Shown one piece after another: positions 1 through 9,100 of a stretch of DNA of 64,000 nucleotides. The notes below the pieces were generated by a model. It was given only the letters and a program-made list of their open reading frames with translations, was not told the DNA's origin and did no database searches. Both the position numbers and the translations under genes were made by a program. Position 1 is the first letter of the stretch, and the number at the start of each line of letters is the position of its first letter. The DNA comes from Prevotella sp. khp7 (GTDB taxonomy: Bacteria; Bacteroidota; Bacteroidia; Bacteroidales; Bacteroidaceae): the NCBI RefSeq assembly GCF_900109055.1, contig NZ_FOIV01000003.1:310001-374000 (forward strand), given 5' to 3'.

Positions 1-1454
1 GGCTCGACTGGCAGCAGTGGGAGAAAGACCGTGCTGTAAAAGACCTTGATAATGTGTTCTGGTGCAATTATATTTGGTTCACGGATATGGAACGTAATGG
101 TAATAAACGTCCGATGTTATATCATCGTTGGGGCGGATTGGGTAATCACCGTTATCAGGTTGGCTTTTCTGGCGACTCGTTCATCACTTGGGAGAGCTTG
201 AAGTTCCTGCCGTATTTCAACTCTACAGCATCGAATGTGCTATACGGCTACTGGAGTCATGATATTGGCGGACATCAGAGCAAACAGTGGGGATCGCCCG
301 TGGAACCTCAACTCTATACGCGTGCTATGCAGATGGGACAGTATCTGCCCATCATCCGTTCACATAGTACCAAAGACCCAAGTCTGAACAAGGAACCTTG
401 GGCATTCGGACAAGACACTCAGCAGCGTCTGGCTAATGTTATCAATGGTCGTTATGCACTCGTACCTTATATATATACAATGGCGCGTAAGACCTACGAA
501 GAAGGACTTTCGCTCTGCCGTCCATTATATTATGATTATCCGGAGGTTCGGGAGTCTTATGAGTTCAAAGAAGAGTATATGTTTGGCGATCATATGTTGA
601 TAGCTCCTGTCACTGACGAGGTGAACCCCAATGACGGCTATGCAACAGTGAAGGTCTGGTTGCCAGCAGGAGAGTGGTTGGAGTACGAGACGGGTAAGAT
701 GCTACAAGGCGGCAGAATCTACGAACGTCGCTTTACGATGGATGAATACCCTGTCTATATCAAGGCTGGAAGCATTATTCCATATTTTGGTAAGCTTAAG
801 AATCTGTCAGGCACTAATCAAGCTGTAACGGTACGTGTGTTCCCTGGTGGGGAAAACGGCTTCTTTAAACTCTATGAAGACAATGGCGAGGATAAAAACT
901 ATGTGACGGAATATGCTACAACGCCTCTTTCGTATACTCGTGAAGGGAACAAGCTGAGTGTCACAATTGGCCCACGTAAGGGACAATACAAGGATATGCC
1001 TGTTCAACGTCAATACTATATGGCGCTGCCTTGTCAGAAGGCACCAGTCAGCATAAGTTGTCAAGGTAAGGAGTTGCCATTTACCTATGATGGTATGAAT
1101 CTCGAAACCACAATCGACCTGGGTATGGTCGACTGTGCCTCTGGTGTTACAGTCGATATTGAGATGCCTGCCGACTATGTCTTGGTGGATGGCGTCAAGG
1201 CAGACTTCCGCCACATTCAAACGATGGTGAGGGACTATAAGCAGCACGAAGCTGGTATGGTTTATACTGAGGACTTCGGTTATCTTGAGGCTACACCATT
1301 GCGGCTGACTTACCACCCCGAGAAACAGGAGGAAACGTTCAATGCTTATAATGAAAGGATTAAACGTGTTGATCAGGTACTCATCGAACAGATGGGAGAT
1401 AGTGAAAACTACAAGCGTGCCATGCGCCTGTTAAATAGAGAAGAGCAACCTTGA
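1..1454 (+). CDS. Glycoside hydrolase family 31 (alpha-glucosidase/alpha-xylosidase-like), 5' partial
   Basis: The reading frame is open from the left edge, so the N-terminal part of the protein is missing. The first codons read LDWQQWEKD; in GH31 enzymes an Asp in a WWxDWQQ context is the catalytic nucleophile, so codon 6-8 is probably that residue. The general acid/base Asp lies in YWSHDIGGH (Asp codon 261-263), a typical GH31 signature, preceded by GDSFITWESL and followed by the HS-tract (PIIRSHSTK). The C-terminal third is beta-rich, as in the GH31 distal domains. The enzyme would release alpha-linked glucose or xylose from oligosaccharides; substrate and cellular location cannot be judged without the N-terminus. 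A hairpin terminator overlaps the stop codon, so the gene ends its transcription unit. Confidence 0.88.
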   Translation, partial: LDWQQWEKDRAVKDLDNVFWCNYIWFTDMERNGNKRPMLYHRWGGLGNHRYQVGFSGDSFITWESLKFLPYFNSTASNVLYGYWSHDIGGHQSKQWGSPVEPQLYTRAMQMGQYLPIIRSHSTKDPSLNKEPWAFGQDTQQRLANVINGRYALVPYIYTMARKTYEEGLSLCRPLYYDYPEVRESYEFKEEYMFGDHMLIAPVTDEVNPNDGYATVKVWLPAGEWLEYETGKMLQGGRIYERRFTMDEYPVYIKAGSIIPYFGKLKNLSGTNQAVTVRVFPGGENGFFKLYEDNGEDKNYVTEYATTPLSYTREGNKLSVTIGPRKGQYKDMPVQRQYYMALPCQKAPVSISCQGKELPFTYDGMNLETTIDLGMVDCASGVTVDIEMPADYVLVDGVKADFRHIQTMVRDYKQHEAGMVYTEDFGYLEATPLRLTYHPEKQEETFNAYNERIKRVDQVLIEQMGDSENYKRAMRLLNREEQP

Positions 1455-1469
1455 TGGGTTGCTCTTTTT
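1441..1469 (+). terminator. Intrinsic terminator of the GH31 gene
   Basis: Perfect 10-bp stem (AAGAGCAACC / GGTTGCTCTT, arms 1441-1450 and 1457-1466) with a six-base loop that contains the TGA stop codon, followed by a short T run. Confidence 0.85.
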
Positions 1470-1533
1470 CTATTCAAATCATAAAGTATCGTAATTGTTG
1501 GGGTAAAGATGGCAATATTTCATTGGTTATTCT

Positions 1534-1541
1534 TAATTTTG
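1534..1541 (+). promoter_or_regulatory. Probable -7 box for msrA
   Basis: TAATTTTG matches the Bacteroidota TAnnTTTG -7 consensus and lies 26 bases before the msrA ATG. No well-placed -33 TTG was found. Confidence 0.5.
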
Positions 1542-1567
1542 CGTCGGATTAAATTAAGATTATTAAT

Positions 1568-2083
1568 ATGACAAAAGACATTTACCTTGCTGGAGGCTGT
1601 TTCTGGGGTACTGAACATTACTTCAAACAGATTGAGGGCGTAGTAGAAACTGAGGTTGGATTTGCCAACGGACATACTGAGAATCCTACGTATAAAGAAG
1701 TGTATACCGATCAGACAGGGTTTGCTGAGACGGTGCACGTGAAGTATAACCCCGATGTGATAAGCCTTGAATTCCTATTGCAGATGTTCTTCAAGGCTAT
1801 TGATCCTACGAGTTTGAACAAACAAGGGCATGATGAGGGTACCCGATATCGTACGGGTATTTACTACACAGAAGCAACTGACCTTGATATTATTAATAAA
1901 GTGTATGATGAAGAGCAGAGAAATTATCAGCAGACATTTGTTGTTGAGAAGTTGCCTTTGAAGAATTTCTATACAGCAGAAGAATATCATCAGGATTATC
2001 TCGACAAGAATCCTACAGGCTACTGCCATCTGCCCTTGTCGCTGTTTGAATTCGCAAAGAATGCAAAAGAAAAGAAAGCATGA
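1568..2083 (+). CDS. msrA: Peptide-methionine (S)-S-oxide reductase MsrA
   Basis: A 171-residue protein starting MTKDIYLAGGCFWGTEHYF. The GCFWG motif near residue 11 is the MsrA signature and its Cys is the catalytic nucleophile that reduces the S-epimer of methionine sulfoxide in proteins and free methionine. The EEYHQDYLDKNPTGYC segment near the C-terminus is also characteristic. The protein is cytoplasmic (no signal peptide) and has no fused MsrB domain. It stands alone between two terminators, with its own -7 box. The length is normal for a bare MsrA domain. Start chosen because the ATG is followed directly by the conserved first strand. Confidence 0.96.
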   Translation: MTKDIYLAGGCFWGTEHYFKQIEGVVETEVGFANGHTENPTYKEVYTDQTGFAETVHVKYNPDVISLEFLLQMFFKAIDPTSLNKQGHDEGTRYRTGIYYTEATDLDIINKVYDEEQRNYQQTFVVEKLPLKNFYTAEEYHQDYLDKNPTGYCHLPLSLFEFAKNAKEKKA

Positions 2084-2104
2084 AGATTATTTCTTCATGC
2101 TTTC
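2074..2104. terminator. Bidirectional terminator between msrA and the nitroreductase gene
   Basis: Thirteen-base arms (GAAAGCATGAAG+A at 2074-2086 / TCTTCATGCTTTC at 2092-2104) with a short A/T loop. The msrA stop codon lies inside the left arm. It sits between two convergent genes. Confidence 0.75.
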
Positions 2105-2111
2105 TGAATAT

Positions 2112-2732
2112 TCAGAAGAATTTCACGATATCATCCAGGTCCCTTCTCTCTGGACGGTTGGGCTCTCCAGCTCTGTATCCCAAAGCGATAACAGCCATAA
2201 TGGTTTCGTTTTCTGGAATACTGAACAACTCTCTTAGTTTATCTGCGTCGCGCATACCCATAATGAGTGTGTCGAAGCCCATGGCCCTTGCTTTCAATAT
2301 CAGATAACAGTTGCTCAGACCATTATCGTATGCTCCCCAACCGTCACCGACTTCATTAGTCTGATGACCCTGAAAGAAGCCCGACTTGCCACGCTCAAAG
2401 GTAGAGACAATCAGTACGGGGGCTTCCGCCACACGCTCTTTATTACCTCCTATCATTTCCATGGCTGCTGCCAGTTTCTCTTTGCCAATAGCCACATAAT
2501 ACTTTGTTGGCTGCTGGTTTGCCCACGAAGGGGCCTCCTGAGTTGCGGTGAGAAGTTCGCGTACTTCTGCCTCCGATATTTTCTTGGTGGCATCGTAACT
2601 ACGGACACTTCTTCTTGATGTTAATACTTCGTCGAACGACGGTGATGTTGTTGGGGCCGACTCTGTCTTACCAGAACATCCTGCCATGGTTAACAGTGCG
2701 ACAAAGGCACCGAAAGCTAGTTTCTTATTCAT
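2112..2732 (-). CDS. Nitroreductase-family lipoprotein
   Basis: A 206-residue protein with an N-terminal lipoprotein signal (MNKKLAFGAFVALLTMAGC, lipobox LTMAGC, Cys at about 19), followed by a nitroreductase fold. The FMN-phosphate-binding start SRRSVRSYD (about residues 40-48), PSWANQQPTKYYV, and the C-terminal GYRAGEPNRPERRDLDDIV are typical of the family, which carries out NAD(P)H-dependent two-electron reductions on FMN. The lipidation signal is unusual for an FMN enzyme because it predicts export; the physiological substrate is unknown. It faces the 4Fe-4S protein gene divergently, with three palindromes in the shared intergenic region. Confidence 0.85.
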   Translation of the reverse strand: MNKKLAFGAFVALLTMAGCSGKTESAPTTSPSFDEVLTSRRSVRSYDATKKISEAEVRELLTATQEAPSWANQQPTKYYVAIGKEKLAAAMEMIGGNKERVAEAPVLIVSTFERGKSGFFQGHQTNEVGDGWGAYDNGLSNCYLILKARAMGFDTLIMGMRDADKLRELFSIPENETIMAVIALGYRAGEPNRPERRDLDDIVKFF

Positions 2733-2772
2733 GATAATTAATGTGAAATTAAATGTTTTGTGATTGTGGGAA

Positions 2773-2780
2773 CAAATATA
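2773..2780 (-). promoter_or_regulatory. Probable -7 box for the nitroreductase gene
   Basis: CAAATATA on the plus strand reads TATATTTG on the minus strand, an exact TAnnTTTG match 41 bases upstream of the start codon. Confidence 0.55.
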
Positions 2781-2860
2781 GTGATATTTCTGCTAATAAT
2801 CATCATTTGGCTAAATGTTTTAATAAGTTTTGTGAAATACTAAGGGGCAATAATCTTATA

Positions 2861-2956
2861 ATATCGCAAACGATATATAGTTAAAGTCTCTTAAAGTTTT
2901 AGGTAAATCGCTTGCGATATAAATTATTATTCTTACCTTTGCATCGCAAACGATAT
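2861..2956. promoter_or_regulatory. Three palindromic operator-like sites upstream of the 4Fe-4S protein gene
   Basis: Three related inverted repeats are seen: ATATCG-CAAA-CGATAT at 2861-2876 (perfect 6-bp arms), AAATCG-CTTG-CGATAT at 2905-2920 (core ATCGC-TT-GCGAT perfect) and GCATCG-CAAA-CGATAT at 2941-2956. The middle site covers a TTG at 2912-2914 that would be the -33 element. The third begins at the last base of the -7 box TACCTTTG (2934-2941) and covers the likely transcription start. This geometry suits a dimeric repressor that shuts the rightward promoter. No candidate regulator gene is adjacent. Confidence 0.7.
2912..2941 (+). promoter_or_regulatory. Promoter of the 4Fe-4S membrane protein gene
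   Basis: TTG at 2912-2914 and TACCTTTG at 2934-2941 are 19 bases apart, matching the Bacteroidota -33/-7 promoter. Both are overlapped or abutted by operator palindromes. Confidence 0.7.
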
Positions 2957-2969
2957 AAAAGATGAGATT

Positions 2970-3671
2970 ATGGCAAATAAGAAACGTTTTCACCGTCATT
3001 TTGAAAGTCCGGGGATTCCGCTTTATTGGATTATCATCGCATATATCATCCTAGGCTGGTTCTTTCCCGTGATAGGACTTCTGGCACTTATCTGTATGAT
3101 AGGGCCTGTACTGACCAGCATCTGGAAAGGCCGCTGGTGGTGTGGACACGTGTGTCCGCGTGGCAATATGTACGACAGACTGCTTTCAAAGTATTCGCCT
3201 CATCGCGAAATACCTAAGTTTGTGCGTACGTTTGGTTTCCGACTGTTCATGGTGATATTCATCTTTACCATGTTTGGCATACAGCTGAGTCAAGCTCGTT
3301 GGAGTGAAGGCGGATGGGTGCTTTGGGGAGATATCGGTCGTGTGTTCTGGACCATTATTGTCATGACCACCATCGTGGGCGTAATACTTTCGTTCATTTA
3401 TGCGCCACGCACTTGGTGCTCGTTTTGTCCTATGGGAACCATCTCCAGTTGGGTGGCCCCCAAAAATGCGCCATTGCCTCAGGCGTTCACGAACATCCAC
3501 GTTTCGAGTGCATGCCAGATGAAGTGTAAGAGCTGTGCTCGTGTATGCCCCATGCAACTCACACCTTACGACAGTCGTGGTGAGGCTGTCGGCTACTTGC
3601 ATCCCGATTGCATCAAATGTGGCAAGTGTACTCTGGCTTGTCCATCGAAGATCATGACACTCAGACATTAA
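2970..3671 (+). CDS. Membrane-bound 4Fe-4S binding protein (NapH/CcoG-like)
   Basis: A 233-residue polytopic protein with about four hydrophobic segments (residues about 16-50, 90-108, 125-145). Paired cysteine motifs follow two of the membrane segments: CGHVCPRG (about 57-64) and CSFCPMG (about 151-157), as in NapH/NosR/CcoG-type electron-transfer proteins. The C-terminal domain carries two ferredoxin-like clusters, CQMKCKSCARVCP (about 179-191) and CIKCGKCTLACP. It would move electrons through or at the cytoplasmic membrane, but its partner is unknown. Its promoter is covered by three palindromes, so expression is probably tightly controlled. The divergent neighbour is a flavin nitroreductase, which suggests but does not prove a shared redox or stress role. 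Confidence 0.8.
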   Translation: MANKKRFHRHFESPGIPLYWIIIAYIILGWFFPVIGLLALICMIGPVLTSIWKGRWWCGHVCPRGNMYDRLLSKYSPHREIPKFVRTFGFRLFMVIFIFTMFGIQLSQARWSEGGWVLWGDIGRVFWTIIVMTTIVGVILSFIYAPRTWCSFCPMGTISSWVAPKNAPLPQAFTNIHVSSACQMKCKSCARVCPMQLTPYDSRGEAVGYLHPDCIKCGKCTLACPSKIMTLRH

Positions 3672-3702
3672 AAAAAGGAAGCTTTAAACGGCTTCCTTTT
3701 TT
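3670..3702. terminator. Bidirectional terminator
   Basis: GGAAGC (3677-3682) and GCTTCC (3691-3696) are flanked by an A run on the left and a T run on the right, giving a terminator usable by both convergent genes. Confidence 0.85.
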
Positions 3703-3706
3703 ATGA

Positions 3707-5434
3707 TTATATCACTTCTATTCCTTGCTTCTTACAGAGTTCGAGACTCATTTCCTTGAGCTTGAACTTCTGAATTTTGCCAGAACCTGTGAGAGGGAAC
3801 TGATCGATGAAGAACACGTACTTGGGAATCTTGTAGCGGGCAATCTTGCCACGGCAGAACTCCTGTACGTCCTCGGGTTCCATCTTGACACCTTCTTCCA
3901 GAATGATGAAGGCACCAACGGCCTCACCGTATTTCTTCGATGGCACAGCTGCCACCTGTACATCACGGATGCCAGGCATGTGATAAAGGAATTCCTCTAT
4001 TTCGCGTGGATAGATATTCTCACCACCACGGATAATCATGTCCTTGATACGTCCGGTAATCTTGTAGAATCCCTGTTCGTCCTTTACACCCAGGTCGCCC
4101 GAGTGCAGATAGCCGTTCTTGTCGATGACCTCGGCTGTAGCTGTTGGGTTCTTGTAGTAACCCTTCATCACATTGAAGCCCTTACAGCACATCTCACCCT
4201 GTACGCCCACGGGACACTCCTCGCCTGTTTCCGGGTCAAGCACTTTCACGTCTACAAACGGGAAGTCGCGACCAACGGTGGTACAACGCTGCTCGAAGGT
4301 GTCGTTCAGACAGGTCTGCGTCATGCCGGGCGACGACTCCGTAAGGCCATACACACTGGTAATGGTAAGATACATCTTCTCTGATACCTGTTTCATCAGT
4401 TCAATAGGACACAGACTGCCTGCCATGATACCTGTACGCAGACTTGTCAGGTCGAACATATTAAACATGGGATGGTTAAGCTCTGCGATAAACATCGTGG
4501 GTACACCATAAACGGCGGTACAACGCTCTTTGTGGATAGAGGCCAGCACTACCAGTGGGTCGAACTTCTCAACCATCACCTCGGTACATCCGTGTGTCAG
4601 ACAGTTCATTGTTGCCAGCACCACACCGAAGCAGTGGAACAGAGGCACACAGACGCAAAGTTTGTCGTCCTGTGTAAAGCCCATGTTCTCGCCAGTGAAG
4701 TAGCCGTCGTTGGCGATACCGAAGTGGGTAAGCATCACACCCTTGGGGAATCCCGTGGTGCCGCTGGTGTACTGCATGTTGCACACATCGTAGCAGCTCA
4801 CCTGTTTCTTCATTTCGTTCAGCGTCTCGTCTTCGATGTTCTGACCCAACAGCAGCAGCTCGGCGGTGTTGTACATACCGCGATACTTCTCCATACCTAT
4901 ATATACTACGTTCTTAAGGTAGGGGAATCGCTCGCTGTTCAGGTGTCCGCGCTCGCAAGTCTTCAGCTCGGGCAGCATGGTGTAGGTCATGTCAACATAG
5001 TTACAGTCCCATGTGCCATCGGTGATACAGAGCACCTCCATGTCAGAGTCCTTACACAGATACTCCAACTCATTCTGCTTGTAGTTGGTGTTCACCGTTA
5101 CCAGTACGGCGCCGATCTTTGCGGTAGCATAGAGAAAAGTTAACCAGTCGGGCACATTCGTTGCCCAGATGCCTACGTTCGAACCCTTCTTCACACCAAT
5201 GCTGATCAGACCCTTGGCCAGATTGTCCACACGTTCGTTGAATTTCGACCATGTAAATCTGAGGTCGCGATCAGAGTAAACGATATATTCCTTATCAGGT
5301 GTGGTCTCTGCCCAGTACTCAAGCCACTCTCCGAGTGTCCTTTCCCATAGTTTATATCCCTCCGATCCCGTCTCTGCCGGGTATGTTCTATCGGGCAATG
5401 GTCTGCCCGCCATGTCTAATCTTACGTTGCTCAT
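3707..5434 (-). CDS. AMP-dependent acyl-CoA synthetase (fatty-acid CoA ligase family)
   Basis: A 575-residue member of the ANL superfamily. The P-loop [16 protein letters not shown], the motif [10 protein letters not shown], the hinge motif [15 protein letters not shown] and the C-terminal catalytic-lysine region [13 protein letters not shown] are all present, so the enzyme should activate a carboxylic acid to acyl-AMP and then acyl-CoA. Length and motif order match medium- or long-chain acyl-CoA synthetases; the exact acid is not readable. It lies three bases downstream of an XRE-cupin regulator gene on the same strand and is almost certainly co-transcribed. No beta-oxidation genes are near, so it may serve lipid remodelling or branched/exogenous fatty-acid activation. 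Confidence 0.9.
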   Translation of the reverse strand: MSNVRLDMAGRPLPDRTYPAETGSEGYKLWERTLGEWLEYWAETTPDKEYIVYSDRDLRFTWSKFNERVDNLAKGLISIGVKKGSNVGIWATNVPDWLTFLYATAKIGAVLVTVNTNYKQNELEYLCKDSDMEVLCITDGTWDCNYVDMTYTMLPELKTCERGHLNSERFPYLKNVVYIGMEKYRGMYNTAELLLLGQNIEDETLNEMKKQVSCYDVCNMQYTSGTTGFPKGVMLTHFGIANDGYFTGENMGFTQDDKLCVCVPLFHCFGVVLATMNCLTHGCTEVMVEKFDPLVVLASIHKERCTAVYGVPTMFIAELNHPMFNMFDLTSLRTGIMAGSLCPIELMKQVSEKMYLTITSVYGLTESSPGMTQTCLNDTFEQRCTTVGRDFPFVDVKVLDPETGEECPVGVQGEMCCKGFNVMKGYYKNPTATAEVIDKNGYLHSGDLGVKDEQGFYKITGRIKDMIIRGGENIYPREIEEFLYHMPGIRDVQVAAVPSKKYGEAVGAFIILEEGVKMEPEDVQEFCRGKIARYKIPKYVFFIDQFPLTGSGKIQKFKLKEMSLELCKKQGIEVI

Positions 5435-5437
5435 ACT

Positions 5438-6022
5438 TTAGAAAGGAATATATACTACTGCTAAGATTTTTGCGCTCTTGCCTGGGGCACCGTGCACATG
5501 GTGCTTTACGATAGAGTCGTAGAAGATAGAGTCGCCTTCTTTCAGGTTGTATGTGTCTTTGCCGTAGACAATCTCTACCTCGCCCTGCATCACGTATATA
5601 AATTCCTCGCCTTCATGGGCTGAGAGCTGAAACTCCGGACTGTTTTCGGGGTTGATGTCGATAACGAACGGTTCCATGTGGCGTCCGGCCTTCTGCTGTG
5701 CCAGTGGGTGATACTCCATGTGCTTGCGGGCATCGGTTGCACCATTAGAGAAACTGATGCTGCTGTCTTTCTCGCGATCCTCAGCACGACAAACCACAGG
5801 GCCTAGGGCATCGTTATCGTCCATAAATGTTCCTAGTCTGACACCCAGAGCTCTTGCAATCTTGATCAGCGGCCCCAGCGAAGGCATGGTCTGGCCGTTC
5901 TCGATTGTATTAATCTGGTCTGTCGTCAGACCACTACGCTCTGCAATCTCCTCGATAGAGAGATTCTTTGATTCACGAAGTCCCTTGATTTTCGAACCAA
6001 CGAATGAGTTATTGTTTGACAT
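5438..6022 (-). CDS. XRE-family transcriptional regulator with C-terminal cupin domain
   Basis: A 194-residue protein. Residues about 8-65 form a helix-turn-helix of the XRE type (IKGLRESKNLSIEEIAERSG, then the recognition region TTDQINTIENG). Residues about 115-190 are a cupin barrel (SAHEGEEFIYVMQGEVEIV, then LKEGDSIFYDS and KHHVHG) that usually senses a small ligand. Regulators of this build often control the adjacent metabolic gene; here that is the acyl-CoA ligase three bases downstream, so the cupin may sense a fatty acid or its CoA ester (inference). It has a well-formed promoter. Confidence 0.9.
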   Translation of the reverse strand: MSNNNSFVGSKIKGLRESKNLSIEEIAERSGLTTDQINTIENGQTMPSLGPLIKIARALGVRLGTFMDDNDALGPVVCRAEDREKDSSISFSNGATDARKHMEYHPLAQQKAGRHMEPFVIDINPENSPEFQLSAHEGEEFIYVMQGEVEIVYGKDTYNLKEGDSIFYDSIVKHHVHGAPGKSAKILAVVYIPF

Positions 6023-6063
6023 CTTTTATTATAAAAATATTACTAACTGCCTAAATTTGGCCG

Positions 6064-6095
6064 CAAAGATAGTGCAAAAAGAGCGAATAACCAAA
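6064..6095 (-). promoter_or_regulatory. Promoter of the XRE-cupin/acyl-CoA ligase operon
   Basis: On the minus strand TTTG (plus-strand CAAA at 6092-6095) lies 20 bases before TATCTTTG (plus-strand CAAAGATA at 6064-6071). The -7 box is 42 bases upstream of the start codon. This is one of the best promoter matches in the window. Confidence 0.75.
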
Positions 6096-6153
6096 TTTTT
6101 CGCCCTAATTGTTATCAGATTAACACAAAATCAGACAAAAAAGTGACGATTTG

Positions 6154-9100
6154 TTATGTTTCGGACTTTTTGGGCGTTGTACATTGATTCACCAGATAGA
6201 TGATGCTCATGTAGGGGATGCCGGTATTTGTTTCGAGACCGATCTCACACGTACGACTGTTCGAATAGCCTACCTCTATCTTGTTCTTCTCAATCTGCGG
6301 ACGCAACTTTCTCAAAGCATAGCTGTTCATCTCCGGGAAGGTGAATCCTCTGTCACCGGCAAAGCCGCAACAGCCCACTCCCTCGGGCAGAAAGACGTTG
6401 GAAGAACAGAGCTTAGCCAAGGCTACCATATCCTTGTCGACACCCATCTGCCGTGTCGAGCATGTCAGGTGCAGGGCTACAGGCTTGTCGATAGGATGGA
6501 AATCGAGGCGGTCAACCAGGTATGTCATGATAAACTCGGCAGGTTCGTAGAGCTTGAGCTTCGCTCGAGCCTGCTCTCGCTCATTCGCAGCCTTCATCAT
6601 CACTTTTCTCATGCGGTGTAAACATGGACTTTGGGCGCAGAGGACTGGGTATTTCCCATGCTCGGAGGCCTTCCATAGAGCGGCTTCCAACTCGGCGCTC
6701 TTGCGGTCGGCAATGTCGAGCATACCCTTACTCTCCCAGATTTGTCCGCAACACATACGTTCCATACCTTCTGGGAATATCACCTCGTAGCCTGCCTTAG
6801 CCATCAGCTGAATCACCTCGTCGACGAGCGCATGCTTTACGGGAGCCTCCTTTGCGAGTCCCATTGTCTGGTTGATGCAACTGGGGAAGTAGACGACCTT
6901 CAAATCGGAGTGCTCCTTCTCATGCTGAGGCACAGACTTCTCGATGATGAACTGCGTAAGGTCTGATTTCTTAGGCTGGCGCTTCTTGCGGGGCATGGCC
7001 GTGGTCCACAGGGGCAGTCCCATCTTGTTCATCGTCCGACAGATAGTGGTCATGAGCGTAGGCCCTAATGTGACATGGGCGGCATGAGCCACGTCGAGCA
7101 CCACGCGGAGACCGCTCTTGATGCCCGCCATGTGATTGGCTGCAAACTCTCCTATCTGATAACCTACAGGGTTGTTTAGCATATCCATCTGACGGATCAG
7201 GTGGGTCAGTTCTCCTGTATTGATCTTCATTGGACACGAGGTTGAGCAGAGCCCGTCCGTAGCGCATGTCTGGTCGCCATAATACTTGTATTGCTTGCGT
7301 AAGGTGGCGGCTCTCTGTGGATCGCGTCCTGTAGCTTCCAGTTCGCGGATCTCACGCTGTACGGCGATGCGCATCCTCGACGACAGGGTAAGTCCGCACG
7401 ACATACAGTTCACTTCGCAGAATCCGCATTCTATACACTTGTTGGCGCGTTTCACCTGTTCGATGGTCTCCTTTGATGTTGACAGCTTCGGGTCCATCAG
7501 GTAATGTCCGCCATCAGGCACCTTGTCGAAATCGTAGTCGAGCACAGGCAGCGGCTTCAGGCATTTGATAAAACAGTCGGGATCATCGTTGAATATCACT
7601 CCTTGGTTCAGCAGTCCTTCAGGATCGAAGATGGCTTTCAGTTCCTTCATGACCTCATAGGCTTTCTCGCCCCACTCATATCTCACAAACGGTGCCATGT
7701 TGCGCCCAGTGCCATGTTCGGCCTTCAGCGAACCGTCGTATCCCTCCACGACCAACTTGGCCACGTCGCGCATCATCTCGGCATAGCGGGCCACCTCGTG
7801 CTCGTCAGCAAAGCTCTGGTTCAGAATGAAGTGGTAGTTCCCCTCAAAGGCATGTCCGTAAATACATGCGTCGTTGTAGCCGTGATCGGCTATCAGTTTC
7901 TGAAGCTTCACCGTTGCCTCAGGCAGACTTTCAATGGGGAATGCCACATCCTCAATCAGACATGATGTGCCTACTGGACGTGTGCCTCCCACGCTGGGGA
8001 AGATTCCTGAACGGATGGCCCAGTACTTTCCGTATATGGCGGGGTCCTCAGTGAAGTCAGCAGGTATGTAAAGCCTGAACTGCCCCAGACACTCCTTGAT
8101 TTTCCCGATCTTCTCCAGGAGCTGTTCGTGGGTGATACCCTTTGTCTCAGTAAGGATAGCTGTCAAGTTGTGATAGTCACCAGGTTCCACACCCTCTATC
8201 TTACCGGCATCCACATCTTTCTTATATTGCAGGAACACGGGGTCATCCACCGAACTCAGCGACATGTAGTCGAGCATCTCAGCACTTTTCACCATCAGCT
8301 GTTCTGCGCTCATCTTCACGTCTTCGTCGCCTGCTTTCAGCTTCTTCATGGCCACCACAGCCTCGCAACTCTCCTTCATTGTAAGGAAGTACACCATGGC
8401 TGAGGCCTTGTACTTATAGTCGGAGAGTGTCTTCATCGTTACTTCAGAGAGGAAAGCCAGCGTTCCTTCACTGCCTACCATTGAGTGTGCGATGATGTCG
8501 AAAGGATCGTCATAGGCAATCAGCGGACGGAGGTTAAGACCTGTCACATTCTTAATACTGTATTTCTTACTGATGCGATCGGCCAGCTCCTTATCTGCGC
8601 GCACCTTATCGCGGAGGTCTTCAATCTTCTTCAGGAAGTCAGGATGACTCTGACGGAAGGCTTCGCGACTCTGGGCATCACCGGTATCCAGAATAGTACC
8701 ATCCGTCAGGATGACTCTTGCGGAGAGAAGCATACGGTCGCTGTTGGCGTGTACGCCGCAGTTCATCCCCGAGGCATTGTTGATGACGATGCCGCCCACC
8801 ATCGCACTTCCTATCGAAGCGGGGTCGGGTGGAAACACACGTCCATAGGGCTTCAGTATCTCGTTCACCTTGGCACCTACGATGCCAGGCTGAAGTCTTA
8901 TGCTTTCACCGTCTGGCGAAAGAGAGAAACCTTCCCAGTGTTTGCCTGCTACGATGAGTACCGAGTCGGTACAGCTCTGTCCTGATAGCGAGGTGCCTGC
9001 TGCACGGAAGGTGTAGGGTAGGTTATGTTTCTTACATGTCTTTACGATCTTGGCAATCTCCTCCTCACCGTCGCTGCGAATCACGACTTTCGGAATCTGA

